Shown: positions 32,832-41,057 of the stretch, in pieces
Layout: each line of letters opens with the position of its first letter
How positions within the stretch are numbered: the stretch's first letter is position 1
Origin: Flexivirga oryzae
GTDB taxonomy: Bacteria > Actinomycetota > Actinomycetes > Actinomycetales > Dermatophilaceae
Direction of reading: 5' to 3'
DNA length: 64,000 nt
NCBI RefSeq assembly: GCF_014190805.1
Contig: NZ_JACHVQ010000001.1
Location: forward strand, 1,612,001-1,676,000
Translations under genes and position numbers: made by a program
Notes under the pieces: generated by a model
What the model was told of the DNA's origin: nothing
The model's database searches: none
What the model saw: the letters and a program-made list of their open reading frames with translations, nothing else

Positions 32832-34067
32832 TCAGCGCCCGGTGGGCGGGTGCGTGGAGCCGAGACCGATGTCGAGCCGGTGCAACTGCCCCTGCACCAT
32901 CGGTAGCAACGGTGAGTGCCGGTCGAGGGTCTGGGACTGCATGAGCCACATCTGGTAGTCGTCGGCGCCCCAGCTCGACCTGGTCCACTGTGACATCAGC
33001 TCGGGCTGGGCGCTGCGCAGGACGGCTTCACGCAGCGCGGACTGGACGCTGTCCCGGACCCGGCAGGCGCCAGGAGCGACGGACCTGGGCAGTACCGGGC
33101 CGCGGTAACCGCGCATGGCTGCCGCGACATCGCCCACCGTCAGGTGGGCCTGGACGGCGAGCCAGTCCGAGGTGATCTCGGCAGCCAGCCGGTAGGGTCG
33201 CGACTCCAGCAGTTCCTCGCCGAGAAGGGCACGCAACCGGGTCATCTCGGCCCGCAGGGTCGAGGAGACCACGTCCTCCTCGTACAACTCGACGCCGAGC
33301 TCCGGTCCGGACAGCCCGGATGGTGTACCGGCCAGCAGGAGCAGGATCTCGCTGTGCCGCGGGCTCAACCGGAGGCGACTGGCGTGCTCGCCGTGTGCCG
33401 GGTGCACCGTCAGCACGGCCTCGGAACGGCCGAGCACCTCCAGCCGGATCCGCGGACGTCGCCCCGGTGCCGCCGGAGGCGCCGACCGCGGCCGCAGCGC
33501 TCGCGCCAGCTCCATCTCGGCCACGCGTGCAGCGGCCCGGACCATCGCCAGCGTCTGCGGTCCGACGACACGCGCCGCACCCGTCACGTCCAGGACGCCG
33601 AGGATGCCGCCTCCCACCGGATCGCGGATCGGTGCCGCCGCGCAGCCCCATGCCTGCACGGTGCGCCGGAAGTGCTCGACACCGGCGACCTGTGCCGCTT
33701 CGTTCAGGGCGAGGACCATCCCGGGCGCGTTCGTCCCTGCGACCCGCTCGTCCCAGTTGCTGCCCTCCACGAAACAGATCGACTCGGCCTTCCGGAGCGC
33801 GGCCGCATGACCACGGACCCAGAGGAGCTGCCCCTGGGAGTCGGTGACGGCCATCAGTGATTCGCAGGCGATGGCAGCCTCGCCCAGGACATCGTCGAGG
33901 ACCGGAAGGATCCGCGCGAGCGGGTGCGCCACGCGATAGTCCCGCAGGGTGTCGGAGGACAGCGTGATCGGTGCCTCCGCAGCGTCCGGGTCGACTCCGG
34001 CCGCGGCGGAGCGGTACCACGAGTCGGCGACCTGGGCACGCATGCTGGCCGCCGGTCGTGGAGTCAT
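32832..34067 (-). CDS. GAF-domain transcriptional regulator (paralogue 3)
   Basis: A 411-residue relative of the two regulators at 24-27 kb. RAQVADSWYRSAAAGVDPD is the N-terminal motif. The GAF region has RVAGTNAPGMVLALN and WGCAAAPIRDPVGGGILGVLDVTG. The C-terminal DNA-binding region includes LSPRHSEILLLLAGTPSGLS and TLRAEMTRLRALLGEELLESRPYRL, followed by about 100 residues. No AAA+ ATPase. On the minus strand, TGTACT lies six bases before the ATG, so the mRNA may be leaderless. The 50-bp element immediately upstream is also found between acs and satP, suggesting autoregulation and control of acetate genes. Confidence 0.78.
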   Translation of the reverse strand: MTPRPAASMRAQVADSWYRSAAAGVDPDAAEAPITLSSDTLRDYRVAHPLARILPVLDDVLGEAAIACESLMAVTDSQGQLLWVRGHAAALRKAESICFVEGSNWDERVAGTNAPGMVLALNEAAQVAGVEHFRRTVQAWGCAAAPIRDPVGGGILGVLDVTGAARVVGPQTLAMVRAAARVAEMELARALRPRSAPPAAPGRRPRIRLEVLGRSEAVLTVHPAHGEHASRLRLSPRHSEILLLLAGTPSGLSGPELGVELYEEDVVSSTLRAEMTRLRALLGEELLESRPYRLAAEITSDWLAVQAHLTVGDVAAAMRGYRGPVLPRSVAPGACRVRDSVQSALREAVLRSAQPELMSQWTRSSWGADDYQMWLMQSQTLDRHSPLLPMVQGQLHRLDIGLGSTHPPTGR

Positions 34068-34072
34068 CCCAT

Positions 34073-34122
34073 CAGTACAGCCGTAACCCGACCGCGGTAC
34101 ACCTGGCTGATCGGGTAGATCC
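34073..34122. repeat. 50-bp regulatory element, copy 2 (upstream of GAF regulator 3)
   Basis: CAGTACAGCCG (34073-34083), 16 variable bases, then CACCTGGCTGATCGGGTAGA and TCC to 34122. It is the near-identical partner of the element at 31989-32038, with the same internal spacing. It starts five bases upstream of the regulator ATG. Confidence 0.55.
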
Positions 34123-34163
34123 GGCCCGCAGACGTCCGCCTCCCGACGGACGGCAGCGGTCGT

Positions 34164-34763
34164 TCACCGCGTCGCGGTGAGGTATGCGTGCAGCGTTTCC
34201 AGGGCCCGTTCGAGGACGGTCGGCAGGTCCTCCGCGGGGTCGGCGAGCCATTCGCCGTAGCCCGCCATTGACAAGGAGAGGGCGACGTGGCTCGCGGTCT
34301 GGGGGAGCAGGTCGTCGGGGCCGGACCCGGTGCGCTCGGCCACGTACTCGGCGATCACCCGGCGCCAGTCCGCGTACCGCAGCACCGAGTGCGCCTGGAG
34401 TTCGGGGGTGGTGAGGATCAGCTGCATGCGAGCGCGGTGCTCGGCCATGGCTTCGGGCGGGAACCGATTGAACTCGATGACGGCGAGGTGCACCGCCTCG
34501 TGCAGCGGGTGATCGTCGAACGACCGCAGGATGTCGCGGAACCCGTCCAACGTGTCGTCGAACCGCCCCCACGGGATGTCGTTCTTCGATCGGTAGTAGC
34601 GCAGGAGGGTCCGCCTGCCGATACCCGCGGCGAGCGCGATGTCATCGAGAGTCGTTCCGGCAAAACCACTTTCGGAGAAGAGCCGAAACGCGACGCGCTC
34701 GATCTCGGCGTGTGATGTCACCACCGGACGGCCCACTCCTGCACGGGTGGAGACGGTCGCCAT
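34164..34763 (-). CDS. mftR: Mycofactocin system transcriptional regulator (TetR family)
   Basis: A 199-residue TetR-family repressor. The N-terminal helix-turn-helix includes AFRLFSESGFAGTTLDDIALAAGIGRRTLLRYYRSKNDI, very close to MftR. The C-terminal ligand domain includes ALSLSMAGYGEWLADPAEDL. In Mycobacterium, MftR controls the mycofactocin genes and responds to long-chain acyl-CoA. Here it is divergent from mftD. The ATG at 34763 was taken because the recognisable family start is MATVSTRAG. The reading frame stays open far upstream, but only as the complement of mftD and its neighbour. Confidence 0.87.
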   Translation of the reverse strand: MATVSTRAGVGRPVVTSHAEIERVAFRLFSESGFAGTTLDDIALAAGIGRRTLLRYYRSKNDIPWGRFDDTLDGFRDILRSFDDHPLHEAVHLAVIEFNRFPPEAMAEHRARMQLILTTPELQAHSVLRYADWRRVIAEYVAERTGSGPDDLLPQTASHVALSLSMAGYGEWLADPAEDLPTVLERALETLHAYLTATR

Positions 34764-34813
34764 GTGAGTCAACGTACCCCACCCCTTCCTTTTGGCCCTG
34801 AGTGCCATTATTG

Positions 34814-34824
34814 TGTGCTGCACA
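34814..34824. promoter_or_regulatory. Candidate MftR operator
   Basis: TGTGCTGCACA is a perfect odd palindrome centred in the 108-base region between the divergent mftR and mftD genes, embedded in TTGTGTGCTGCACATCACAC. Position and symmetry suit a TetR-family operator, but the motif was not matched to a known site. Confidence 0.4.
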
Positions 34825-34871
34825 TCACACCGCGATCTCGCGGTGTCGCCAGCCCCGAAGGATGGACCGCG

Positions 34872-36092
34872 ATGAAGCTCGAGAACCCGTGGAAGCAGAA
34901 CCCTTGGTTCGAGTCCGTTGCCGTCGCGCAAGAGCGCGCTCGCAAGAAGTTGCCCGCCCCGGTGTATGGCGCGCTCGTCGCCGGCTCGGAGCGCGGTCAG
35001 ACCATCGACGAGAATCAGCGCGCCTTCGCCGAACTCGGTTTCGCACCACACGTCGCCGGGCATCAGCCGGAACGGTCGATGAACCGGGAGATTCTCGGCC
35101 AGGAGGTCTCGCTGCCGGTCCTGATCAGTCCGACGGGCGTGCAGGCCGTGCATCCGGACGGCGAGGTCGCCGTTGCCCGGGCGGCGGCCAGCCGGGGCAC
35201 CATCATGGGTCTGTCCAACTTCGCCAGCAAGTCCGTCGAGGACGTCGCCGGCACCGGAGCGTCGACGTTCTTCCAGATGTACTGGACGGGCGAGCGCGAC
35301 GTGATGATCCAGCGCATGCAACGTGCCCACGCGGCGGGCGTGAAGGGTCTGATCGCCACTCTCGACTGGTCGTTCTCGATGGGTCGTGACTGGGGCAGCC
35401 CGGAGATCCCGGAGAAGGTCGACCTGAAGACGATGGTGCGGTTCGCGCCCAAGGTGGCGACCAAGCCGCGGTGGATGTGGCAGTTCGGCAAGACCGGGAC
35501 GATCCCGGACCTGACAGCGCCGAACCTGCAGCCGCCGGGCGGCGACGCGCCGACCTTCTTCGGCGCCTACTACGAGTGGATGACGACCCCGCCGCCCTCG
35601 TGGGAGGACGTCGCCTGGATGGCCGAGCAGTGGCATCAGCTGAGCGGGACGCCGTTCGTCCTCAAGGGTGTCTACCGTGTCGACGACGCACGTCGCGCCG
35701 TCGATGCAGGAGTGGACGCCATCTCGGTCTCCAACCACGGCGGCAACAACCTGGACGGCACGCCGGCGACCATCCGCGCGGTGCGGCCGGTCAGCGAGGC
35801 CGTGGGCGACCAGATCACGGTCCTGCTGGACGGCGGGGTCCGTCGCGGCTCCGACGTGGTGAAGGCGCTCGCGCTCGGTGCGCGCGCGGTGCTGATCGGT
35901 CGCGCGTACCTGTGGGGACTCGCGGCCAACGGTCAGACCGGTGTGGAGAACGTCCTCGACGTCCTGCGCAGCGGCATCGACTCGGCGCTCCTCGGCCTCG
36001 GGTTGTCGTCCATCGACGAACTGCGGCCCGAACACCTGCTGATCCCTGCCGGCTTCGACCGAGCGGTCGAAGGCCACCTGAACACGGTGTGA
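34872..36092 (+). CDS. mftD: Pre-mycofactocin synthase (FMN-dependent, MftD)
   Basis: A 406-residue FMN enzyme of the lactate oxidase/glycolate oxidase fold. It starts MKLENPWKQNPWFESVAVAQ, as MftD proteins do. The active-site segment is VSNHGGNNLDGTPAT (about residue 287), where true 2-hydroxyacid oxidases have SNHGGRQLD; the NNLDGTPA variant is typical of MftD. LLDGGVRRGSDVVKALALGARAVLIGR binds FMN phosphate. MftD oxidatively deaminates the Val-Tyr-derived AHDP to pre-mycofactocin, creating the redox-active alpha-keto amide. The ATG follows GAAGGA at nine bases. It is unusual in being separated by 9.4 kb from mftA-C, E and F. Confidence 0.92.
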   Translation: MKLENPWKQNPWFESVAVAQERARKKLPAPVYGALVAGSERGQTIDENQRAFAELGFAPHVAGHQPERSMNREILGQEVSLPVLISPTGVQAVHPDGEVAVARAAASRGTIMGLSNFASKSVEDVAGTGASTFFQMYWTGERDVMIQRMQRAHAAGVKGLIATLDWSFSMGRDWGSPEIPEKVDLKTMVRFAPKVATKPRWMWQFGKTGTIPDLTAPNLQPPGGDAPTFFGAYYEWMTTPPPSWEDVAWMAEQWHQLSGTPFVLKGVYRVDDARRAVDAGVDAISVSNHGGNNLDGTPATIRAVRPVSEAVGDQITVLLDGGVRRGSDVVKALALGARAVLIGRAYLWGLAANGQTGVENVLDVLRSGIDSALLGLGLSSIDELRPEHLLIPAGFDRAVEGHLNTV

Positions 36093-36203
36093 CGGTGCCC
36101 TACCGCAACGTTCGAGTCGGGCGCGCGGGAGCCTTCGGCCAACTAGAGTTGAGTGCTCCGGATGGTGTTTGCCATCAGCGTCGATGTGGGACCGGGGTCT
36201 GAC

Positions 36204-37397
36204 ATGCCAGCCGCTAGCCTCGCCACCACACCGGCGGCCGCAACGGCCGCCGGTCTGGTCAAGTTCCAGGCGCCGGAGATCGTCTTCGGTCCCGGTGCAC
36301 TCGCGGAGGCCGGTTACTGCGCGCTCCGCCTCGGTGCGAAGCGCCCGATGGTCGTCACCGACGAGGGGATCATCGAGGTCGGCTGGGTCTCCGCGCTGCA
36401 GCAGCACCTGCACGAAGTGGGGCTGACGCCGGTCATCGTGTCGGGTGTGACGCCCAACCCCAAGGAGCACGAGATCGCCGCGGCGCACACCCGGTATGCC
36501 GAGGAGGGTTGCGACGTCGTGATCGCCCTCGGCGGCGGGTCGGCCATGGATGCTGCCAAGGGTGTCGCGATCCTGGCGGGCAACGGCGGCCGGATCCTCG
36601 ACTACGGCGGGGTCGACCAGGTGCAGGGCCGGATCCCGCCCATGCTGATGATCCCGACGACCTCCGGCACTGGTGCGGACGTCAGCCAGTTCTGCATCGT
36701 GACGGACACGACGCGGCGGGTGAAGGTCACCATCATGGGCCGTGCCCTGGTGCCGGACATCTCCATCACCGACCCGCGACTGCTCGTCACCATGCCCGAA
36801 TGGCTCAATGCCGCAACGGGTTTGGATGCGCTGACGCACGGGATCGAGGCCTTCGTGTCCCGGGCGCACAACCCACTGGCGGACGTCCACGCCCTGAGTG
36901 CGATCGGGCTGGTCGACCAGCACCTCCAGAGGACCGTGGCGGACCCGGGTGATGACGGCGCCAGGGTCGGTATGGCGCAGGCCAGCCTCAATGCCGGCCT
37001 TGCATTCAGCAACGCGATCCTCGGCGCGACGCATGCGATGAGTCACCAGGTCGGCGGTCTGCTCGACGCACCGCACGGTGTGATCAACGGGATCCTGCTG
37101 CCGCACGTGATCCGCTACAACGCGAAGAGCTCCCCGGAGCGGTTCCTCGAGATCGCAGCGCGTTTCGGCATCGTCGTACCGGGTGCTCCGGCGGACGAGG
37201 TGGCCGACCGGTTGGCCGAACGCGTTCGTGCGCTGGGCGATTCGCTGGGCGTGCCGAAGTCGTTGAGCGCACTCGGGATGACCGAGGCGGACGTCGAGTT
37301 GCTGTCGCGCAACTCGCTGGAGGACGCGTGCATCACCACGAACCCGCGGCACTCCGAGGCAGCCGACATCGCGCGGATCTTCCGCGAGGCGTTGTAG
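36204..37397 (+). CDS. Iron-type (group III) alcohol dehydrogenase
   Basis: A 397-residue Fe-ADH family enzyme, annotated in homologues as 1,3-propanediol or methanol dehydrogenase. The nucleotide motif is ALGGGSAMDAAKGVAIL. PTTSGTGADVSQFCIVTD follows. Metal ligands appear in GLDALTHGIEAF (Asp and His, about residue 207) and in ATHAMSHQVGGLLDAPHG (two His). Substrate could be methanol, ethanol, propanediol or glycerol. It is 111 bases downstream of mftD and 19 bases before the two-component kinase, an arrangement resembling the mycobacterial mno/MnoSR neighbourhood. The intergenic gap holds one CGCAACGT half-site (36104-36111). Confidence 0.87.
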   Translation: MPAASLATTPAAATAAGLVKFQAPEIVFGPGALAEAGYCALRLGAKRPMVVTDEGIIEVGWVSALQQHLHEVGLTPVIVSGVTPNPKEHEIAAAHTRYAEEGCDVVIALGGGSAMDAAKGVAILAGNGGRILDYGGVDQVQGRIPPMLMIPTTSGTGADVSQFCIVTDTTRRVKVTIMGRALVPDISITDPRLLVTMPEWLNAATGLDALTHGIEAFVSRAHNPLADVHALSAIGLVDQHLQRTVADPGDDGARVGMAQASLNAGLAFSNAILGATHAMSHQVGGLLDAPHGVINGILLPHVIRYNAKSSPERFLEIAARFGIVVPGAPADEVADRLAERVRALGDSLGVPKSLSALGMTEADVELLSRNSLEDACITTNPRHSEAADIARIFREAL

Positions 37398-37416
37398 ACC
37401 GGCAGCGCCATCGACC

Positions 37417-38778
37417 GTGAGCACCGATCCGACGAACGACCTGTCCCGGCTGACCGGTGTCCGCACGGGCAAGAACTCCTACTACCCGGCGTTCGTCAGG
37501 TCGAGCCGCCGGATGCAGCGGACCGTCCGTGCCATGGACCGGATCTCCAGCGTGGTGGTCCGGACCGTCGAGGGTCCGCGCGGTGTGCTGGAGGAGGTGG
37601 CACGCGCCGCGGCGGGGCACCTGGAGGCACGCTGGGCGCTGTTGGCGCTCGGGGACGAGCACCTGCGCGGCGCGCGCCCCCGGTTCGTGGCGATCGGTCC
37701 GGGTGGTGCGAGCGAGGACCGGCCGGAGGGTCTGCCGGAGGAGGTTGCGGTCGAGCTCGCCGCCATCCGTGCCGGTGACCTGTCCGTCGGCGCCCTTCAG
37801 GACGACTGGCTGCGTGCCCCGATGAACCTCGAGGGCCGACAGATCGGCGTGCTGTCGGTGCGCCCGGGCCTCGGCGAGGACCCCGAGCCGGAGGACCTTG
37901 CGGTGCTGCGCATCCTGGCGAACCAGGCCGCGGTCTCGTTGCACACGTCCGAGCAGTACCAGGCGAGTGTGACGCTGCACCGCAGGGCGCAACGGCTCAA
38001 TCGCGCGGCGGAGCTGCAAGCGCGCGACCTGGCGGCGCGCACCGCCGAGTTGCAGGCGGCCGAGAAGCAGCTTGCGGTCGCCATGCAGCGTGAGATCGTC
38101 GGCAGCGAACGTCATCGCATCGCCCGCGAGCTGCACGACAGCGTCACGCAGTATGTGCTGTCCGCGGGGATGGCGGTCGAGGTCGTGCGCGGCGACGCCG
38201 AACAACATGATCTCGGTCCGATGGTCGAACAGCTCGCGAGAGCAAAGGAATTCACCCAGATCGCGGTTGCCCAGTTGCGGACCGCGATCTACGCGCTGAA
38301 CCAGCCACCGGACGAGGAGGCGGCGTCCCTGGAGGAGCTCATCGAGCAGGTGGTCGCGCATCACCGGCCGACCCTCGATGTACGCGTCGTCGCTGAGGGG
38401 CCGGTCACGGACGTCCCGCCGGCGGCGAGTCAGGACCTGGCACGCTCGGTGGGCGAGGCGTTGTTCAACATCGCGGCGCACGCCGGAGCCACGCGGGTCA
38501 TCGTCCGGCTCCGTTACCGCCCGTCCTCCCTGACGGTGTCGATCGCCGACGACGGTTGTGGCGACCCGACGGCGCTGCGCCGGATGCTCCGGCTGGAGCA
38601 GCGCGCGGTCGGTGACGGCCGGCATCGCGGGCTGGCCAACATGGACGACCGGATCCGGTCCCTCGGTGGCACGCTGACCTTCCGTCGAGCGCGCCTGGGC
38701 GGCCTGCGGGTCGTCCTGAACCTGCCGCTGCCGGTGCCGACCGGCCGCTCCGCGTCCCACCCACAGGAGGTGTCATGA
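37417..38778 (+). CDS. mnoS: Cytoplasmic GAF sensor histidine kinase, MnoS-like
   Basis: A 453-residue NarL-type kinase without membrane segments. A GAF domain spans about residues 45-185. A coiled-coil-like linker (LNRAAELQARDLAARTAELQ) leads to HisKA_3 with ERHRIARELHDSVTQYVLSA, the phospho-acceptor His at about residue 239. A HATPase domain has SVGEALFNIAAHAGATRV (N box) and GLANMDDRIRSLGGTL (G box). It probably senses an alcohol or redox signal and phosphorylates the downstream regulator. MnoS/MnoR of Mycobacterium smegmatis control methanol oxidoreductase next to mycofactocin genes; the shared context supports this name. It has a GTG start and ATGA coupling to the regulator. Confidence 0.82.
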   Translation: MSTDPTNDLSRLTGVRTGKNSYYPAFVRSSRRMQRTVRAMDRISSVVVRTVEGPRGVLEEVARAAAGHLEARWALLALGDEHLRGARPRFVAIGPGGASEDRPEGLPEEVAVELAAIRAGDLSVGALQDDWLRAPMNLEGRQIGVLSVRPGLGEDPEPEDLAVLRILANQAAVSLHTSEQYQASVTLHRRAQRLNRAAELQARDLAARTAELQAAEKQLAVAMQREIVGSERHRIARELHDSVTQYVLSAGMAVEVVRGDAEQHDLGPMVEQLARAKEFTQIAVAQLRTAIYALNQPPDEEAASLEELIEQVVAHHRPTLDVRVVAEGPVTDVPPAASQDLARSVGEALFNIAAHAGATRVIVRLRYRPSSLTVSIADDGCGDPTALRRMLRLEQRAVGDGRHRGLANMDDRIRSLGGTLTFRRARLGGLRVVLNLPLPVPTGRSASHPQEVS

Positions 38779-39428
38779 CAGCGGTCGACGCGCAGATCCG
38801 GGTCGTGCTCTGCGACGATCACGCCATCGTCCGGCAGGGCCTGCGGTCCATCCTGGAACGCGACGAGCAGATCAAGGTCATCGCGGAGGCGTCGTCCAGC
38901 GGGGAATGTCTCGCGGTCGTGGGCCGGACGACCCCCGATGTGCTGCTGCTCGATCTGAAGCTGTCGACGTCCAGTGACACCGAAGGCCTGGACCTGACCC
39001 GACAGGTCGCCGAACGTCACCCGGATGTCGCGATCCTGGTGCTCACGACCTTCCTCGACGAGGACCTGGTGCTGCAGGCTGTGCAGGCCGGTGCCAAGGG
39101 GTATGTCGTCAAGGACGTCGACACCGACGCACTGATGCGCGCCATACACGATGTGAGTCGGGGGGAGTCGGCGTTCGACGCCCGGAGCGCGGCGGCCATG
39201 GTGCGGGGGATGCAGGCGCCGGCGCCGGACACGAAACCGGGACTGTCACCCCGTGAGCTGGAGGTGCTGCGGCACCTCGCGCGCGGGTTGTCCAACCGGG
39301 AGATCGGCAAGCGGTTGTATGTCGGGGAGACGACCGCGAAGTTCCACGTCGGGAACATCCTGCGCAAGCTGGGGGTCTCCAGTCGTGCCGAGGCCGTCTA
39401 CGAGGCGACCAAACGCAACCTCCTGTGA
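38775..39428 (+). CDS. mnoR: LuxR/NarL-type response regulator, MnoR-like
   Basis: A 217-residue response regulator. The receiver domain has the acidic pair in VLCDDHAIVRQGLRSIL, the phospho-acceptor Asp in VLLLDLKLS (about residue 59), Thr in LVLTTFLDEDL and Lys in GYVVKDVDT. The C-terminal helix-turn-helix is SPRELEVLRHLARGLSNREIGKRLYVGETTAKFHVGNILRKLGV. Its ATG overlaps the kinase stop (ATGA). The tandem palindromes between the methanol dehydrogenase-type gene and mftA at 45.36 kb are plausible binding sites. It is followed by an array of palindromic repeats. Confidence 0.85.
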   Translation: MTAVDAQIRVVLCDDHAIVRQGLRSILERDEQIKVIAEASSSGECLAVVGRTTPDVLLLDLKLSTSSDTEGLDLTRQVAERHPDVAILVLTTFLDEDLVLQAVQAGAKGYVVKDVDTDALMRAIHDVSRGESAFDARSAAAMVRGMQAPAPDTKPGLSPRELEVLRHLARGLSNREIGKRLYVGETTAKFHVGNILRKLGVSSRAEAVYEATKRNLL

Positions 39429-39437
39429 CCGCCGCGG

Positions 39438-40125
39438 TGACCGAATAGCGGGGATCGAGCTGGCCGAGTACCGGGGATCGAGCTGGCCGAGTAGCGGGGG
39501 AGCGTAGCGGAGGAGCGTATCGAGGTCGCGGCGGTGACCTCGACAAGCTCGGCCAGCTCAGGGGGGGCTTCGGCCAGCTCAGGGGTGGGCTCGGCCTGCG
39601 ACCCGAGCTGGCCGAGTAGCGGGGGAGCGTAGCGGAGGAGCGTATCGAGGTCGCGGCGGTGACCTCGACAAGCTCGGCCAGCTCAGGGGGGCTTCGGCCA
39701 GCTCAGGGGTGGGCTCGGCCACCTCAGGCGTGGGCTCGGTCTGCGACCCGAGCTGGCCGAGTAGCGGGGGAGCGCAGCGGAGGAGCGTATCGAGGTCGCG
39801 GCGGTGACCTCGACAGGCTCGGCCACCTCAGGGGTGGGCTCGGCCACCTCAGGGGTGGGCTCGGTCTGCGACCCGAGCTGGCCGAGTAGCGGGGGAGCGC
39901 AGCGGAGGAGCGTATCGAGGTCGCGGCGGTGACCTCGACAAGCTCGGCCATCGCACGCGGTGGCCGAGTAGCGACGAAGGAGCGTATCGAGGTCGCGGCA
40001 GTGACCTCGACAGGCTCGGCCATAGCACGCGGTGGCCGAGTAGCGACGAAGGAGCGTATCGAGGTCGCGGCGGTGACCTCGACAAGCTCGGCCACCTCAG
40101 GGGTGGGCTCGGTCAGCTCAGGGGT
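39438..40125. repeat. Array of REP-like palindromic repeats (six cores)
   Basis: This 726-base gene-free stretch is filled by six copies of a unit containing GAGTAGCG, GGAGCGTATCGAGGTCGCGG and GTGACCTCGACAAGCTCGGC. Cores (CGAGGTC..GACCTCG) begin at 39521, 39646, 39791, 39916, 39988 and 40060, with periods of 125, 145, 125, 72 and 72. Each unit is palindromic: CGAGGTC pairs with GACCTCG, and the outer TGGCCGAG pairs with CTCGGCCA. It separates the convergent mnoR and mftM genes. Such units are common intergenic elements in related actinobacteria, and long reading frames across them are artefacts. A related unit lies at 47131. Confidence 0.88.
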
Positions 40126-40154
40126 GGGCTTGGCCCGCCGCACGGGCCGCCACC

Positions 40155-41057
40155 TCAGTCCGGTCGGTCGAGGAGCAACCAGCCGCCGTGGTGTTCGTAG
40201 ACCTGCCAAGGCCATTCGGTCGCGGCGGCCCGTGCCCAGCCACGCAGGTCGTCCAGGCCGAGGCTGCGCAGGTGCCCGAACTGTTGTGCCGGCTCGTCCT
40301 CGAACGGCACGGCGACGACCACGCGGTGACGGGCGACGCGGCACGCCTCCCGGATGATCTCGACCGCGGTCTCGTCGGGCACGTGCTCCAACAGGTGTAT
40401 GGCGAGCACCGTGTCGCAGCTCGCGTCCGGGACCGTGATCCGTGCGGCGTCGCTGACCTGTGTCGTGACCGGTAGGTCCAGCAGTTCGCTCATGTCTCGC
40501 AGCAGGTGGACCGATCCGGCCGACAGGTCGCTCGCGGTCAGCTCGAGGCCGGCACGGGCCAGGCGCAGCGCCTGGAAACCGAAACAGGTGCCGAGTTCGT
40601 GCACCGAGCGACCGCGCACCACCTGCCCGACATGCGCGTGCACGGGCGCGTACGCGGCGATCGAGCCACGCCCGGTGGGCCTCGCGATCTCCTCGTCGAT
40701 CCGGCGAATCGTGTTGCGGTAGAAGTTGAGCCACGCCTGCTGTGGGGTCTCGGCGCTGGTCAGCACGATGCCGACGAGCAACTCCTCGAAGAGCCTGGGT
40801 CCACGGATCCACCCGGCGTCGAACAACTCCGTGCTCAGCTGACCGGAGATGTCGTCGCTGACCATGTCGGGCGACAGGTCGTGCTCCAGGAGCAGCCCGG
40901 TGCCGACCCGGCCGATGTCGAAGTGCTCGGTCCGGGCGATGCTGAGGCGCCGTTGATCGACCACCTGGCGACGGCGCACCGTGACGGACTCGCTGCGGTA
41001 AACGCCTCCCGGGCTGGCCCGGTAGGCGTTCAGCTCGATCTCGTCGACGCCGCTCAT
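40155..41057 (-). CDS. mftM: Mycofactocin-associated SAM methyltransferase, MftM-like
   Basis: A 300-residue class I methyltransferase. The SAM-binding core is VHELGTCFGFQALRLARAGLELTASDLS (motif I), with DTVLAIHLLEHVPDETAVEIIREACRVARHRVVVAVPFE as the later Methyltransf_11 strands. The N-terminal 100 residues (YRASPGGVYRSESVTVRRRQVVDQ) are family-specific. In M. smegmatis, MftM 2-O-methylates the mycofactocin oligoglucose tail and is encoded near the mno genes; the same context here (methanol dehydrogenase-type gene, MoxR, VWA) supports the assignment. The ATG overlaps the VWA gene stop (ATGA), indicating coupling. Confidence 0.78.
   Translation of the reverse strand: MSGVDEIELNAYRASPGGVYRSESVTVRRRQVVDQRRLSIARTEHFDIGRVGTGLLLEHDLSPDMVSDDISGQLSTELFDAGWIRGPRLFEELLVGIVLTSAETPQQAWLNFYRNTIRRIDEEIARPTGRGSIAAYAPVHAHVGQVVRGRSVHELGTCFGFQALRLARAGLELTASDLSAGSVHLLRDMSELLDLPVTTQVSDAARITVPDASCDTVLAIHLLEHVPDETAVEIIREACRVARHRVVVAVPFEDEPAQQFGHLRSLGLDDLRGWARAAATEWPWQVYEHHGGWLLLDRPD

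Noticed and set aside
34164..37472. Very long minus-strand open frame (about 1100 codons) extending upstream from mftR
   Set aside because: Only the last 199 codons (mftR) have protein-like conservation; the rest is the complement of mftD and the Fe-ADH, a common artefact of high-GC DNA.
39438..40125. CRISPR-like array
   Set aside because: Units are palindromic and 70-145 bp apart, the intervening sequences are themselves repeated rather than unique spacers, and there are no cas genes.
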